64,000 nucleotides of DNA from Alitta virens (GCA_932294295.1 OW028573.1:51988329-52052328), one strand, 5' to 3'. Counted from the stretch's first letter, positions 1 through 12,786 are shown. The notes: a model not told the origin generated them from the letters alone. Program-made: numbers and translations.

Positions 1-3000
1 GAACCCAGACTTAAACCCTGAAGCCATTATCTCCTAAGATGCTACGCACTGTACTGCCCAATGTCCATACACCTTCATTGTAAATCTCCTACAATGTACT
101 ATATACACTGTACTAACTTTACCAGGCATCCTTGTATGATGTCCCTGCATATAAAAGACTGTTGTCACCCTTGCCAGCAATATTCATGAACCATACACCC
201 AGATCAAAGCCTCATCCCACAGACTCTATGAACAAGGCTGGTTGCCTCTTGTTACTTAATTAGTGGCTTATTCTCTCCTATCTCCCCTGCTTTCAACAGT
301 TTTTCATTTATTTAGTGAGACTGCACATTATGTGCTGCGGAGAGGCTCTGTAATTTGTTTGGATAATTCGCAGTCATCTACGTGTTCGTCCAGCATGTAC
401 CAGTCCATGCGCAAGCATGCCTTAATGTAAATGAATCCTTGTGTTTAAACAACAATGATATATTGGCTACATTACTATTTGATGCTCTCCAATCTCCATC
501 CAACACTCTGCATATTAATGTGGAAGTTCAACTGTCCACGTACATTTTAGGACATTAGGTCATCTCAAACAATGTAGACAGTTGATGAGGCAGGTCTGAT
601 AAGTCATCAGTCAGTTAGTTACTATAAGTTTATATTGTGATGATTATTTTTTACTCCGATGTGTCAATTGTGGATTTTCACGGAAGGTTCTCTGTATTTC
701 CGTCAGGTGGCTGAAACAGAATACTGCAATTCTATTGGCTGAAAAAGTTCCCGCCCTTGGCTGTGATTGGCTGAAGCAGAGTGCATCCTAGCAGCAGTAT
801 TTTTAGTGCATTTTAATGTATATTTGACACTTTATAATTTAGTTGATGTTTTGCTGAGAAAGTTATATTTATGGAATCAGTTAGTTATTACCTACTGTGT
901 CGGAAAAGCAAAATGAGTAATAAGAGGAGAGGAAAGACTTATGTCCTGCTGAATTCAGGGCTGTTCAGTGAAAAGACTCTACTGGTGACAACACAACTCA
1001 TGTCTTATGTTCAGTCGTTTGCAAGCTAGACTAAGCTAGACCACAACTTAAACAACCCACTCCCTGCCACTAATCCACTAATATTCCAATTAGACTAAAA
1101 TATTAACTTTTAAGAAAGTTCTGAGGCCACATAATGACTGCATTTAATTGCAGGGCAAGTGTGTAAGTTGTAACACAAGTGGCTTCGAGTGGCTATGGAT
1201 GACTACATAGTCGTTGATTATTTATGAGTGGCATTGTGTGTATTAATGTAGTTGTCGTCACAACCATGTACCTATTTTAGTTTCCCTTGATCCCTTATTA
1301 TTCCTGTGCTGTGGTATTTTCTATCTTTCATCAGTCTATTTTACTCTCTTCCCTGGAATTAACCTGGCAGGCCATCTATATTGCGGGGCTGAACCTAACT
1401 CAAAATTGCTCCATAATAATGTCACTGTGTGAGAAGGAGCCAATTGAGTCTGGTTCAAAAGGTGACATATTATCTGAAATAGAAAACCGGCAAGTCCAGA
1501 AATAGGATCACAAACCATGAATCATTTTTGAAAACCCACAAGACCGACATCTGCTCTGTATCATCATCAGCACGATGCCTCAGTCAGCCTAACTCTGATA
1601 TATACTCAAGATCAATAAAGGAGGCTAAAACAACGCCTTGCTTCTGTTTTCCTAATTCAATCATCTAAAGGGCACAGATTGGGGTGGTTTTGCATGTACC
1701 AGTCCTTGTAGAGCCGCTTCAAAGTGCTCGGACTAAATGCATGGGTCATAAAAGCTGGTGGAAACCTCAAAATACCCGCAGACCAGTGATATCATCTGCT
1801 CCTTGGTCCACAAAAGAAAGAGCTGGGACACAAGACCTTATCGTGCCTCATAGAGCCGTCGGTTTCTGGAAATAATGAGACGCTGGAGGTTTTTTCTTCT
1901 GCCTAAAGTGCAAGGTTTAACACCACCACCTTGTATCATCCCTTTGGATGTTTCTGCGTGCAAACAGAGCAGTCTCTTGTCTTTTTTGCTGGTGACCTAT
2001 GAACCAGCTGAATACATGTCAGCAGAATTCACAACTTTATGCTGAACCAAATATATTCTAACCCGATTCTTTCAAAGGGGGTTGGAAACTGAAGAGCAAC
2101 CCTAAATATGAAACGGAATATATGCATGAGGGTTTAAGATTCAGGGTTCAATCCCACTGTGACTAATACAGTCTATATATCAGGGTTGTTACGTCCATGG
2201 GGCATACAAAGTTTCTTGGTGGGCGTACAAATGTATCACTGACGAAAAATGTCGCTGTCCACCCCAAATTACTAAAAAAAATCCATTAATTCGCAGTTAT
2301 TTATAGGCTTTTCTGTGGCTTAAGAGTCTTTAAAAAGTATATAAGGCTTTGTGTCTGCCTGCAAAGCTTACTACAAGTCCGGAATGGGAGAGTTTCTTAT
2401 GGCTTCATTACTAATGATGAGACACAAAGTAATTCTGGGAATTCATCCAACACTGGGTGCCCCTAGAGAGGTATATGACTTCATGGTGCACTGGCTGCGA
2501 ATCGGACATAAAGACCATCAATTGAACAAGAGCCAGCTTGCAGAAATAAAGTCGGCAATGGCTACAGAATGAAATGTTGAATCACTAAAGGAAGAATCAT
2601 TGACGAACGGCTGTTTTTTTGGACTGGTATATTTCGTCTATTCTATCCTTGTGTTCGTCTTTTCTTCTGTCCGTCCGTCTTTTGCCTGGTTTGCTGTAGT
2701 GCACATAATTGACCGGCATTAATCATAAAGAGCAATTAAGTATGAGTTAAGTGCAGTTAACGAAGGCAATTAAGTCGTTGCGCTTGGATGAACAGGTCAT
2801 TCAAATTACGTTGTTAGTTTATTTTTCTAAAGGTAGAAATATTGCAGATCTATTTATATCTTACTTTCAAGGTAGAGCCTAATGGTTTTACATATGGAAT
2901 AGAGTAGCTCGTACTATTTATTAATAATTACTGAGATCTTCATTACCGATGTCTGATAATGTGTGCCTTTGTAGTCGTTTCATAATCAAAGGTAACTTTA

Positions 3001-4335
3001 TTACTCAGCTTAATAGAGAGACGGATGATGGGCCGTACTAAACATCGACATGGTAAATTAGTGTTATATGTCGACGACTCCAAGATGTAGGCCTATTCAT
3101 AAATTAGGACTTGGGAGCAAAGCCTGAAAGATATAAACTCTTAATGCCATATAAGGTTTGCATCAGTTTGACGTCACAGATGACATCATTATGCAGAATT
3201 CATATGAAGGTGTTACAAGATTCCCGGATGGGTTAGACTACTCAGAGACATCACAAAGGGCAATAAATGCAGCCCCTCCCTAAGGACATGCGCGCTCATA
3301 ACCACGCATCATTTCAGTTCATGCACTTCTGACTCGAAAGACATTTGATGGTAGAAAGTTGACAAGAACATCTCATATCAAATGCCATTGGCTGTGACTT
3401 CAAACAATGCCGATATAGATTTAATCTTTTTCGCTAATAATCATTTGATATAAGCCAAAAAATATTATACATAAGCCAAGAAGTTACATTAAGTATCACT
3501 CAAAAACAATTCTACAAAAAGCTCAGCCACTGTGAATTCATACATTGCTTGGCGATAAGCCCACCAAAAAAACGACTTCTTAACAACAGGCGAACCAGCT
3601 AGGTCCCACCTGCAACTGAGATTGGATCCGGAATTGATAGGCTATATTTAGAACTATTCTAACTTTTTGGGCTCATTAATTAATTACTGACCAAAAGAAA
3701 TCACAGTAAGTATGTCCTATATATATAGGCTATTCACTGGGTTCACTTCTGATAGGCTGTACGCTGTCATAAAGTTCTGATAGTGAACGTGTCATAACTA
3801 TTATATCGTTTAGATATCGTTCTAAATAGTTCTAACAGAAGACTAATAGGATAGCGCGAAGTGCTCAGGCTACAAGACAGCCATTCGATTACACCGCACC
3901 TGTGAACACGCTCAGCGTTCAACTCCGTTTTGTCAAAGAAAGCTGTGCGAGCAATTAAATCATTTTTCTGCTACTTTGTAAATGCCTAATGTCCAAATAC
4001 CATGTCATTTGATAATCCCCCTCAAAATGTGCAGTTTTTCACCAAATTCCATTCACGGTAATGGTATGTTTCTGAACTAATCTAAGACCCGCGAATTAAG
4101 TCTGCTTGTGAAGTTCTAAAATTGAATTCAGCTACAGAGTTCTATAAATGCGCGCTAAAGGTTGTAATTAAGTCGCATTTCGGGCGACAAAATTGATGTG
4201 AAGGAAATCGGCTATTAACCAGAAACAGTATTTCAAGCTCCCAAAGTGAGCCTATGGACAAAGATTAATAAGACTGTTCAAAACAGTTATCTCGAATGAT
4301 AAAAAAAAAAGCGAAGAAAAAAAAGATAAGCTTAC
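1..4335. other. Non-coding or unassigned region
   Basis: I recognise no gene family here on either strand. Two short reading frames (871-1029 plus and about 2351-2572 plus) and a CCAAT/E2F-like promoter cluster near 734-772 are described separately. The lower part may be the first intron of a minus-strand gene whose signal-peptide exon lies at 4336-4402; downstream exons of that gene were not identified and may lie here or beyond the left edge. Confidence 0.4.
734..772. promoter_or_regulatory. Candidate promoter: two CCAAT boxes flanking an E2F-like site
   Basis: Two ATTGGCT elements (reverse CCAAT, 734-740 and 766-772) flank TTCCCGCCC (748-756), an E2F-type sequence. Spacing of about 30 bases between the CCAAT boxes is typical of cell-cycle-regulated animal promoters. 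The only plus-strand frame just downstream is a 52-codon ORF starting at 871. The motifs are seen directly; promoter function is inferred. Confidence 0.3.
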
Positions 4336-4402
4336 CTGTGTAACATGTGGCTGGAACCAAGGAGCACACCAGGGATAGAAGAACAAATACAGAGAGCTTC
4401 AT
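4336..4402 (-). CDS. Candidate first coding exon of a secreted protein (signal peptide)
   Basis: On the minus strand an ATG at 4402 opens MKLSVFVLLSLVCSLVPATC, a textbook secretion signal: a Lys after Met, about 14 hydrophobic residues, then a small-residue cleavage region. The frame runs straight into a consensus donor (CACAG|GTAAGC) at 4336/4335 after 67 nucleotides. Upstream on the same strand there is a TATA-like TTATATG near 4452-4460 and a CCAAT box (seen as ATTGG on the minus strand) near 4590. The remaining exons should lie at lower coordinates, but I could not recognise them, so the product is unknown. A chance hydrophobic ORF is possible, but the combination of signal, donor and core promoter argues for a real exon. 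Confidence 0.5.
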
Positions 4403-4916
4403 TCTCCCGATACTTTTGGTAAATGAGGGCTGAGGACGGGAGCAGTGCTACATATAAGGCAAAAGACGAGTGTCGTGCGTCCCACGTGCTCTGGTACGCT
4501 TTCTTGCCGCCAGGTTTGCGAATTTTCACTCCGCCCAAGTCTTCTCTGTTCTTCGCATGGCGATCACATGACACTGCTTCTCGGATGAACCAATCACGGG
4601 GCTCCTTTAAGACCTCCACCCACGCCACGACCCCTCCAAGTTCGATCCTTCCACTGCTCAGCAGCGACATCTTAGTGAATGGACCATGCATGGAATTGAC
4701 GGAATCTACATTCAGCACATTCTTCTATGAAAAACTGAGCCCTTTCACCGGGACAACCACTGCAGGCGACTGTTTAAGTGTACATATTCACAAGCCCAAA
4801 TTTTAAGTTTAGGCTTATTATAATGAATGAATGAATTTTACAGGTTCCTATACACTCGCTGGTCAGTAGGCTAAAATACCTATGGTTTACGTCAATCAAT
4901 TTTAGTATCTTTGCCA

Positions 4917-6077
4917 CTTAAAGGGGAACTAACCCCTTTTGCACTTTACCTCTCAGATTTTAGCTTGGGTCCATAGAAACAATTCCATGCTATTCATAAA
5001 TTGTATATGTGCCCTGGTAATGAAATATCCTGCATTTATTAGCTCCGTGTTTTAAACTATGGAGGCCGCCATTTTTTAAATTCCTGGTGTTTTGCACTGA
5101 CCGGAAATACGTCACTGTTGTACTATTCAACTGGTGAGAAACTGTCAGCAACAGTTTAGATACAATTAATTGCACTTTCAGGGCAGTTCTTACTGAGTGT
5201 CAAGTAATTGCCATTGAACTTGAGACAAAGCAATTAGACAGAGAAAGAAAGAATTTATTAGATCAATGTTAAATAAAATATAACAAAAGCAGCAAGGAAC
5301 AACTATTAGCAGAAAAATAAATAAAATAAAAGTAAAAAATACATATGATCTAATTACCTTTGGTCAGGAGACATCCAATAAGTTCTTATTTTAAAAAAAG
5401 GCTCACGTGGATGTCCCCTAAAAACTCATATTTAAAAAAATATATATTATTTGATGAAAAAAAATGAAAAAAGACATTTATATATAAATAATAAGATCTA
5501 AATCTAAGAAATAATGATGGGATGAAAATAAAAGTATGGCAGACAAATTGCAAATTTAATAAAAAGTTTACACACAGGGATCAGTTCTTAATTGTGATTG
5601 TTTTTTTTAAAATGAGTTTTTGATATTATATTTTATTTTAAACTAGTAGGCCTATATTAAATGCTTCTAGCAATGCAACATACATTTGAAATAAGCTCAT
5701 TGCAATCAATGCAATAATTATGCTGTATTCCCAAAAAATAGCAATTAACACCCTTCATGTTGTTGTGCTGTATGTTCTTGTTATAATTGCAATGAACAAT
5801 GAAACGGCTTGTAATCAACAGGATTATGAATTGATTCATATGGCTGAATGCATATATATGGCCTAGCAGTGTACATAAGTGACGTCACTGTCTTGTGTGC
5901 TGTGTGCAATAATGGCGGCCCCCAGCATGTCGGCAATTGGTGCAAATTACACTTTTAATTGGCTTGAAACGATGTCAAACCAGCCTTTAAGACATTTTCT
6001 TTCACACCAGTATATTATTTAACATCTAATTGAACTTTTGAAATTAACATACAAACTTCCATTAGTTCCCCTTTAAG
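4917..6077. mobile_element. 1.16-kb foldback/MITE-like element
   Basis: CTTAAAGGGGAACTAA at 4917 is repeated in inverted orientation at the other end (TTAGTTCCCCTTTAAG, ending 6077). Inner parts also mirror each other: a GGCCGCCATTTTT stretch near 5065 faces AATAATGGCGGCC near 5910, and a TACGTCACTG stretch near 5110 faces GTGACGTCACTG near 5880. The interior is AT-rich with no coding potential. This fits a non-autonomous terminal-inverted-repeat transposon. No clear target-site duplication was resolved. Confidence 0.6.
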
Positions 6078-6647
6078 CGGAGAAACAATGTTCGCTGGTA
6101 AATCCATTCATTTAATAACATTGCGGCTACTTTCCGCGCCGACTGGAAAACCTGGTGCAAGATGCCAAACGTAGGTGGTGTTAAAATGTTGATCATATTG
6201 TATGTGTTTGTAATAGGGCCAATATGATGGAGTAAATAGGATATAATACATATCTAAATGAGGTTTATAATTGGCATGTAGGCGTTATTCTTATTTAGAT
6301 TATAATAATACAATACAATTAAGATCTCTTATTATTTGAATCTATTTCGTGATCTCAATTTTCATTTTAGCATGGAGTAGAAATTTGCTAATTTGTTTAC
6401 AAGAAACTTTAGTAATATCATTAGTTTATAATTGGAGATCTTGAATTATGTTGAGATAGAATTCTGAAGGAGTTCATTTAACCGTGTGTCAATTGTTATG
6501 TGCATATACACAATGAAACGTTTTATTCTTCTGGCCAGTTTCAAACACCTCTGTGAATAAGATAGTGAAATAATAAAATGCCTAAGTGCATGATAAATCA
6601 ATTTACTCTTTATGAACTACTGTTGATCTGTATACTTTTCCTTTTAT

Positions 6648-6887
6648 GGGGTGGGGGCCTAGCACAGTGGTAGCGCGCTGGGCTTCCAACCACTGGGTCC
6701 CGGGTTCAATTCTCGGTGGAGCCTATGTTGGATGGCTGTTTCACCCTTCGTCTCATTGCCATTGTCCCTACCTGTCCTAATTAGCCCAACTGGTGCAAAA
6801 ATACAGGACGTAAAGCCCCAATCACAAACAAACAAAACAGGTGCAGAAATACAGGACGTAAAGCCCTAATCCACCACCACCGCCACC
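6648..6887 (+). mobile_element. tRNA-derived SINE with 11-bp target-site duplication
   Basis: The head resembles a tRNA. It has an A box (TAGCACAGTGGTAGCGC, about 6660), an anticodon-like loop CTTCCAA and a B box GGGTTCAATTC (about 6704). A unique body follows in which a motif containing AATACAGGACGTAAAGCCC occurs twice, and the element ends in a CCA-rich tail. Perfect 11-bp direct repeats TTTCCTTTTAT flank it (6637-6647 and 6888-6898), the hallmark of LINE-mediated insertion. A related copy in reverse orientation is at about 16038-16204. Confidence 0.85.
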
Positions 6888-7570
6888 TTTCCTTTTATAT
6901 AAGAGATTAGCTAATTTTTTCCCCAATAAATCATCTTCGTTTTTTTCTTTTTGTTGAGCCACATTTACACTTTTGCTGAATCTTCTCTAAAGAATTGAAC
7001 TCACTCCGTCCCACGCGTTCAGACTTCACAGTCAGCGTCAGCTAGACTTTAATCAAAATACATCTTTGTTACTTTGCCTGCCATAACATCTTGCACGACA
7101 AATTGAACTGGGATTGAAAGTTCTCTTCAAGGCTGTAACATACAACAGGGACGATTTTGGCATCCAAAAACACTAGAAAAAAATATGAGTTTTAGAAAAT
7201 AGCCGCAGAAAAGACAATAAAAAGTGAGAGAGTAGCTTCTCCTGGGCTGATGATAAGGGAATCAAACAACATACAATTCATTCGGATAACATCTCCAACC
7301 GGCCTGGCAGGAGAGTTATGTGTGAAAGGCTTCTGCTCCAGCATACAAAGCTATTAATGGCTTTGTTTCCCCCCTTTTTTCATTCTTTTTATTTCGTTAT
7401 ATTATATTGTTTTTTTGCAATTAAAATTACCAAGAGAGACAAATGACTATATGCCATGTAAATGTATTTATTAAAATTACCATGCTATAGCATGTATACA
7501 GGCAGATTATTACATATGATTGAACCCTCAGAAGTTTACTTTATCACAATCTGCCCCTACTGGCTCAAAA

Positions 7571-7610
7571 ATAGATAGACAGATATATAGATAAATAGAA
7601 AGATAGATCT

Positions 7611-7640
<30 letters not shown>
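7571..7640. repeat. GATA tetranucleotide microsatellite
   Basis: Imperfect then perfect AGAT/GATA repeats, with a pure run of roughly 28 bases at the right end. It abuts a SINE-like segment at about 7641-7800. Confidence 0.9.
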
Positions 7641-7641
<1 letters not shown>

Positions 7642-7830
7642 CGGAAAATGCAGCCCTCTAAGGCAAGTTCTTGCATGCCACTCACGACGGTTGATTGATG
7701 AGGTGAGAGAGAGGAAGAGTCCACCCATGCTTTGCACATTTATCCCATGGGTGGAATCTTTTACTTGCCTCAGCATGGACACTAGGTACAAGGAACGATA
7801 TCCAGCTTAGATGTTGCTCATGAAGACTGA
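7641..7830 (-). mobile_element. SINE-like dispersed repeat, family 2
   Basis: This segment shares a diagnostic core, TTTACTTGCCTCAGCATGGACAC and its surroundings, with segments at about 25600-25770, 26660-26840 and 52150-52365. It also shares a GGTTGATTGATG core with about 26410-26470. The copy at 52 kb carries tRNA-like A and B boxes, so this is probably a degenerate minus-strand SINE. Confidence 0.5.
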
Positions 7831-9639
7831 CGCATCTGCTTGTTTTGGATGTTGGGTCAATCAGCCAACTGGGCTTAACTGTACGGAAAGTATATATTCA
7901 AAAAGGGAAACATTTTTTTTTATACTTTTTGCAAATTCCTAGCACAAATGGACCATTGGACTTGATACAGAAATAAGATCATGATGATCTAGCAAACTAG
8001 ACGGGCCCTCCTCTACCCCTTGGCCTAGAAATCCTGGCTAACTTTAATTAATTAAATGTACACGGTATTCTTGATACTCATATAATACAGTGTTGGTCGA
8101 ATATAGGTCCAATAGGTAATTATGTGTCCTACTAGTTTTCATATGTTACAAAAGACTGAATGCTGAATAATCTGATGATCTCAGCTAATTCGTTTTAGGT
8201 TGTGTTCGTCTCGACTGGGTTGATAAGTTGACCATGTCCTGTCGGTCAAGTCTGAATGATGTGAAAGTCACATAGCTTGACAACAGCAGTGGTCAAAGAT
8301 AGTTCTACATGTTGGACATGCCAATAAGGAGTCATCCCTGGCCACTCCCCTAGGTTAGAGATAAAGAAGACAGTCTAAGCAAAGGCGGACACTTTGACAT
8401 ACTAAATGGTAATACCAGATGAATGTCTTTAACATTCGTAATATTTTGAATATGTATTAATTTAAATATGTATCATAATCATTCATTATATAATGTTTAC
8501 ATGCATGCTTCAACCATTAGGTGGCAAGTGTGATAACAATAACCATAACATATCACATTTTAATTTAATAATTTATTGTACGTTATAAGGCTATATGAGA
8601 CTGTACAATATGTGTTTGGTAGAAACTTTTTTTTCCAAAGCTCAGTCGTGCCTCAAAGGCGTTTGCAGAAATATATGGTTGAGTCCAAATATACTATCTC
8701 AATTATACTACCTATATAAAATATATATATGCAAGTCCTTTGTTATATTAAATTCAGTGGGGGGAAGTGAGTTGAGTTACACCACTGCAGCTGAGAAAAA
8801 CTCACTCGAATATAATCCGCTATGGAATATTGTTTCATTAGCGCACGTTTGCTCAGTTGTATTTATAACAGTTTTTATAATTTTATGAATTTTCTTGTTG
8901 TTGTTCAGTAGGAATCAGAAGTACTCCAAGTTTAAGGGTGTTAATCATTCCCAAGCGTTGAGAATTCGTACTTAAAACGAAATTACTTCAGTTTCGTGCC
9001 TGCGGTCATTCAATATTTTCCACTGAAAGCATGGAATGGTGACAGCGTCTAGTAGATCATAAACCTTGAAATTTTTATTATTTTTATTTTATTAATTCCG
9101 ATGGATCGATTTCAAAGTGTGCCTCTCTATGTCCTTGCAGTTAATTTCAAAACGGCCTGTCAAGACAAAGCTAGACAACTTCTGCTATATGATGCTGCCT
9201 GTCACTAAACGGAACTGTCTGGCTATAGCTGGCTACTCAAAGCCGTATCTAAAAGTAAATATTATGATATATTAGATAAATTGCTTACATTTATATTTTG
9301 TATTATATTTTTTCATAGCCGACTATAAGCTAGAAGTAGATGAAAGTGACTGGCTTTAGGCAGATATAGCTACCGCCACAGGAATAGGTTGTTACAGCTG
9401 TCTGAAGTCGACCGTATTTTATGAAACTAACTGTATTTCTGTGACAGACAGAAATTCTGTCCGGGTGTCAAGCTCTCTGTGGGGAGAGCGTCTATTTGGC
9501 CAGCTATGTCAATGACTGGGTGTAAAAGCCTAAGTCATTAACTGGATGTCCACACCCAGCACCTGTGCCATCCAATAATTTTGACTGTGAAATCTATAAT
9601 TATGCTGATTATATTTAAAGTAGCCACAATGCTGATCTA

Positions 9640-11285
9640 ACTGTTATTATTTGTTGAATTTGGAGATGTACAATCTGATTTTAAAGTGATTTCTGCAGGT
9701 GTCCCTCAGGGATCTATTTTAGGGCCGCAACCAAATTTTTCCAACCAATTATTTATGCAGATGACACTGCTCTGTCTGCAACATTAAATACATTTGGTAA
9801 TGTTAATCAAAACTGGGCTACTAAACTAAATGAGGAGGTAAATGATATCAATGATTGGTTTCGACTGAACTAAAGCCATGTTATTTCATAGCCCAAAAAA
9901 AAAAGTAGACAAAATTAATATTTAAATAAATAATACTGATATTGAATTTGTGAATAATTTTAATTACCTTGGAATAATTCTAGACAGCAACCTCTCTTGG
10001 AATTATCATATCAATATGGTTTCACAAAAACTGTCGAAAACTCTTTGTGTGATGAACAAGTTGAAAAATTTAATACCTTCCACAGTTCTTCGAACTTTAT
10101 ATAATACCTTGATTGTTCCACATATTACTTATCAGAAACTGATGAAATTGCAGAAAAGATCTGTCAGAGTAATTGTCAATGCCAGGTATAATGCACACTG
10201 AACCTATCTTTAAACAACAATTCCTTCTTAAAATACATGACATATGTGCACTACAAGAACTAAAGTTTTTTTTTTATAATTGAAAAACAGAACTCTGCCA
10301 AATTACTTTCAAAATTTGCAAATATTTGAGACATTCCGATGTTCATTCCTATAATACAAGACATGCAGATCACATAATACCAATACGTAGTCGTCATGTG
10401 TTTGTGAAAAATTGTATATGCTTTCGGTTCCCTCATATTTTAAACAGCTGTCCTGATTTGGTGAAAGAAAAAATATACACTCACAGTATTAAGGGATTCA
10501 CAGCATATATTAAAAAATACTATATAGATAAGTATTCAATAACATGTCAGAACATTCACTGTTACATTTGTCAAAATTCTGAATTAGAACATTAAAACTT
10601 TAGTTTAATTAAGAACTGTATATTTTACATGCAGCAAGGAATTACAAATTTGGCTAAATTAATATTTCAGACAGTTTGGCTTATAGTAGGCACTTAGTGA
10701 AATTTTGGGTCTTTGAGTCTAGGATGCACTTAGTCAAAATTAAGTCTATGATAATTTTGTCTAACAAAACAGTATTATGTTGTTGATATTTAATACCTCA
10801 AAATTCTTTGGTGGGACAGCTGGGTATTTCATGGATATGCTCAGGTCCTATACCAGAATGGTTATAAAATGCTACGCTATACAGAGCATGTGAATTTGTC
10901 AAAGTGACCTGCTCATTTTCCTCTGAACTACCCGGTTACCCCACCTACAGTGTAACAGTTTTTTCTTCTTGTTGTTGTTTTTTTTGTAGGGTGGCTTTTA
11001 TCATGTATTTATTTCTCTGTGCTCTGTTATTTCACCCTATATATATATTTTATGCTTGAACCTTAACTTTCTTTTTCTGTTAAAATGAACATATGTTGTT
11101 TTGGAAATGTTTTTGTTGGAGTCTCTTTGAAGTCTGGGGGGCACCTCAGCAGCGACATTCCATGTCTTGGAGGTGTCCCTTCATATTACATATACAATAA
11201 ATATAATTATTTCTTGTATACATGTATTGACAAAATGTAGTTGATATATGTAATATGAAATAAATTATTCTGATTCTGATTCTAT
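9640..11285 (+). mobile_element. Degenerate LINE (non-LTR retrotransposon) 3' half
   Basis: Reverse-transcriptase signatures are visible in one orientation: AGVPQGSILGP (about 9695-9727), YADDTALSATL (about 9750-9785), NDWFRLN, then FNYLGIILDSNLSWNYHI (9959-10012) followed by the usual Leu/Lys-rich thumb segment. A second frame (about 10326-10592) carries a C-terminal SYNTRHAD-type segment. Frames are interrupted by stops and frameshifts. The roughly 30 residues normally between the QG and YADD blocks are missing. The 3' end is a short ATTCTG repeat near 11267-11285, as in CR1/L2/Jockey-type elements. It is dead. Confidence 0.8.
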
Positions 11286-11289
11286 TAAA

Positions 11290-11870
11290 GACACTCTGGA
11301 AAGCAGCTACCCTATCTCTTCAATGGTTTAAAATACAACTTCATGAAAGCAAATCCAAACAAATTTCAGTGGGTGACAATTTCTTGCCTTCATAATGTTA
11401 CACTAAATATAAATAATGATGGAACTACTGTAGAATCTGCTGACTGTGTTAAACTCCTGGGTGTCTTTATTGTTTCTCATTTATGTAAAAAAGTAGAAAA
11501 GCTAATGCATTATGTAGAATATCATATTGCCAAAATGAAAGTCTTTTATGAACATGCAACAACTGTATGGCACTTCTGTGGAATAGGCAAAACAAGATGA
11601 AAAAATTACGAGAAAGAGCTCTTAGAACTTCTTATGATTTTTGTTAACAAAACATGTTAATCTAACCTTAGATGTGCAGAACAAGCCTAAATTCATTCGT
11701 TTCAAGGGACATCATTATGGAACGCGCAACCAAATAATGTTACACAACGCAAGGACTCAATAATTTTTCGAAATTAATTGTGCAAATGGAATGGACCAGT
11801 ATGTTCTTGTGGATCATGTTTGTTTTGCCCAGTTTTTTAATGATGTTTTTAATGTTACACTTTTAATTTT
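11290..11870 (+). mobile_element. Second LINE reverse-transcriptase remnant
   Basis: Starting right after the previous element's tail, the translated sequence matches the post-YADD part of a LINE reverse transcriptase: a KANPNKFQWVTI block, a NINNDGTTVESADCVKLLGV block (11415-11463) and then a downstream YGTRNQ segment (near 11715). A terminal WNG..CSCGSCLFC cysteine motif is near 11790-11830. Several stops break it. Family is not determined beyond a CR1/Jockey-like non-LTR type. Confidence 0.65.
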
Positions 11871-12786
11871 TAGATTGTAGACTACAAATTGTATTTTGTC
11901 TAAATATGCATACTTCATATAATTTGTATAATTACTCTTTCTAACATTGTGACATGTATCAATGATGATATTGAAAATGTCAACAAAACTTATATATATG
12001 TAATATATATATTATATATGCTTAGGTTTTTTATATGCTTTTGCTGTCATGACACGCAATTTGAACTGTTTTATTATTGGTTACATGCACACTGTGCTTA
12101 CTATACGTTAAATAAAGTTTACATTACCTTAGTTTTACCAGAACTTGGTAAAAGTATAAAGTGTGAGATCCCTGTGTGCTTCAAAAGTATTGAGACATGC
12201 AACTGTTTGCAGAACCCCGTTGTGTGTTTGATATATCCAAAATAGAAATGTGCAAAGGATATTAATGTTAAAATCAGATTAATTCAAAAGACTTGGTCTA
12301 ATTCTGTTTATCACATCCAAGCGGAGTTTGCCAGATGAAGCATCTGGCCTGGAATTTCAGCTTAATAAGTGAGCTATTTCTCCTTAAATGTCAAAACTGA
12401 TTAATATGATAGAATTTTATGAAATAGTATTGGCTTGATAGGCGACCTTATTCTCAGTTTGATAAACTAAATTTAATCTGTAGGCTGCTTGATACACAAT
12501 GATTTGTAAGGGACTGCCTTCTCAGGCCTAACAGTAAATTTACTGAGTGAAAAGCATGACAAAAGAATGATATGTTCTAAATGCACATTTTGAAAATAAT
12601 TTTAAGAAGAAAATATTGACTTCCGGAGTTAATGTACAGCCTGCAATTTGTCTGTTTCAAGTCGTCCAGGGTTCATAACAGTAAAGTTAAAAATAAAATA
12701 ATAAAATGTATAAATATAAAAAAGAAAAAAGTGTTTGTAAGATAACGTAAGATCACCACTCATTAGAAACAGCCAAAGCATAAAAA
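11871..12786. other. Unassigned AT-rich region
   Basis: Short AT-rich reading frames only; none resembles a known protein. No repeat boundary was identified. Confidence 0.4.

Noticed and set aside
4423..4806. 127-codon plus-strand frame across the promoter of the signal-peptide exon
   Set aside because: It overlaps a better-supported minus-strand exon and promoter, and has low-complexity Ser/Thr/Pro composition without homology.
6654..6724. Possible functional tRNA gene
   Set aside because: A and B boxes are present but the acceptor stem does not pair well, and the sequence continues into a SINE body with target duplication.
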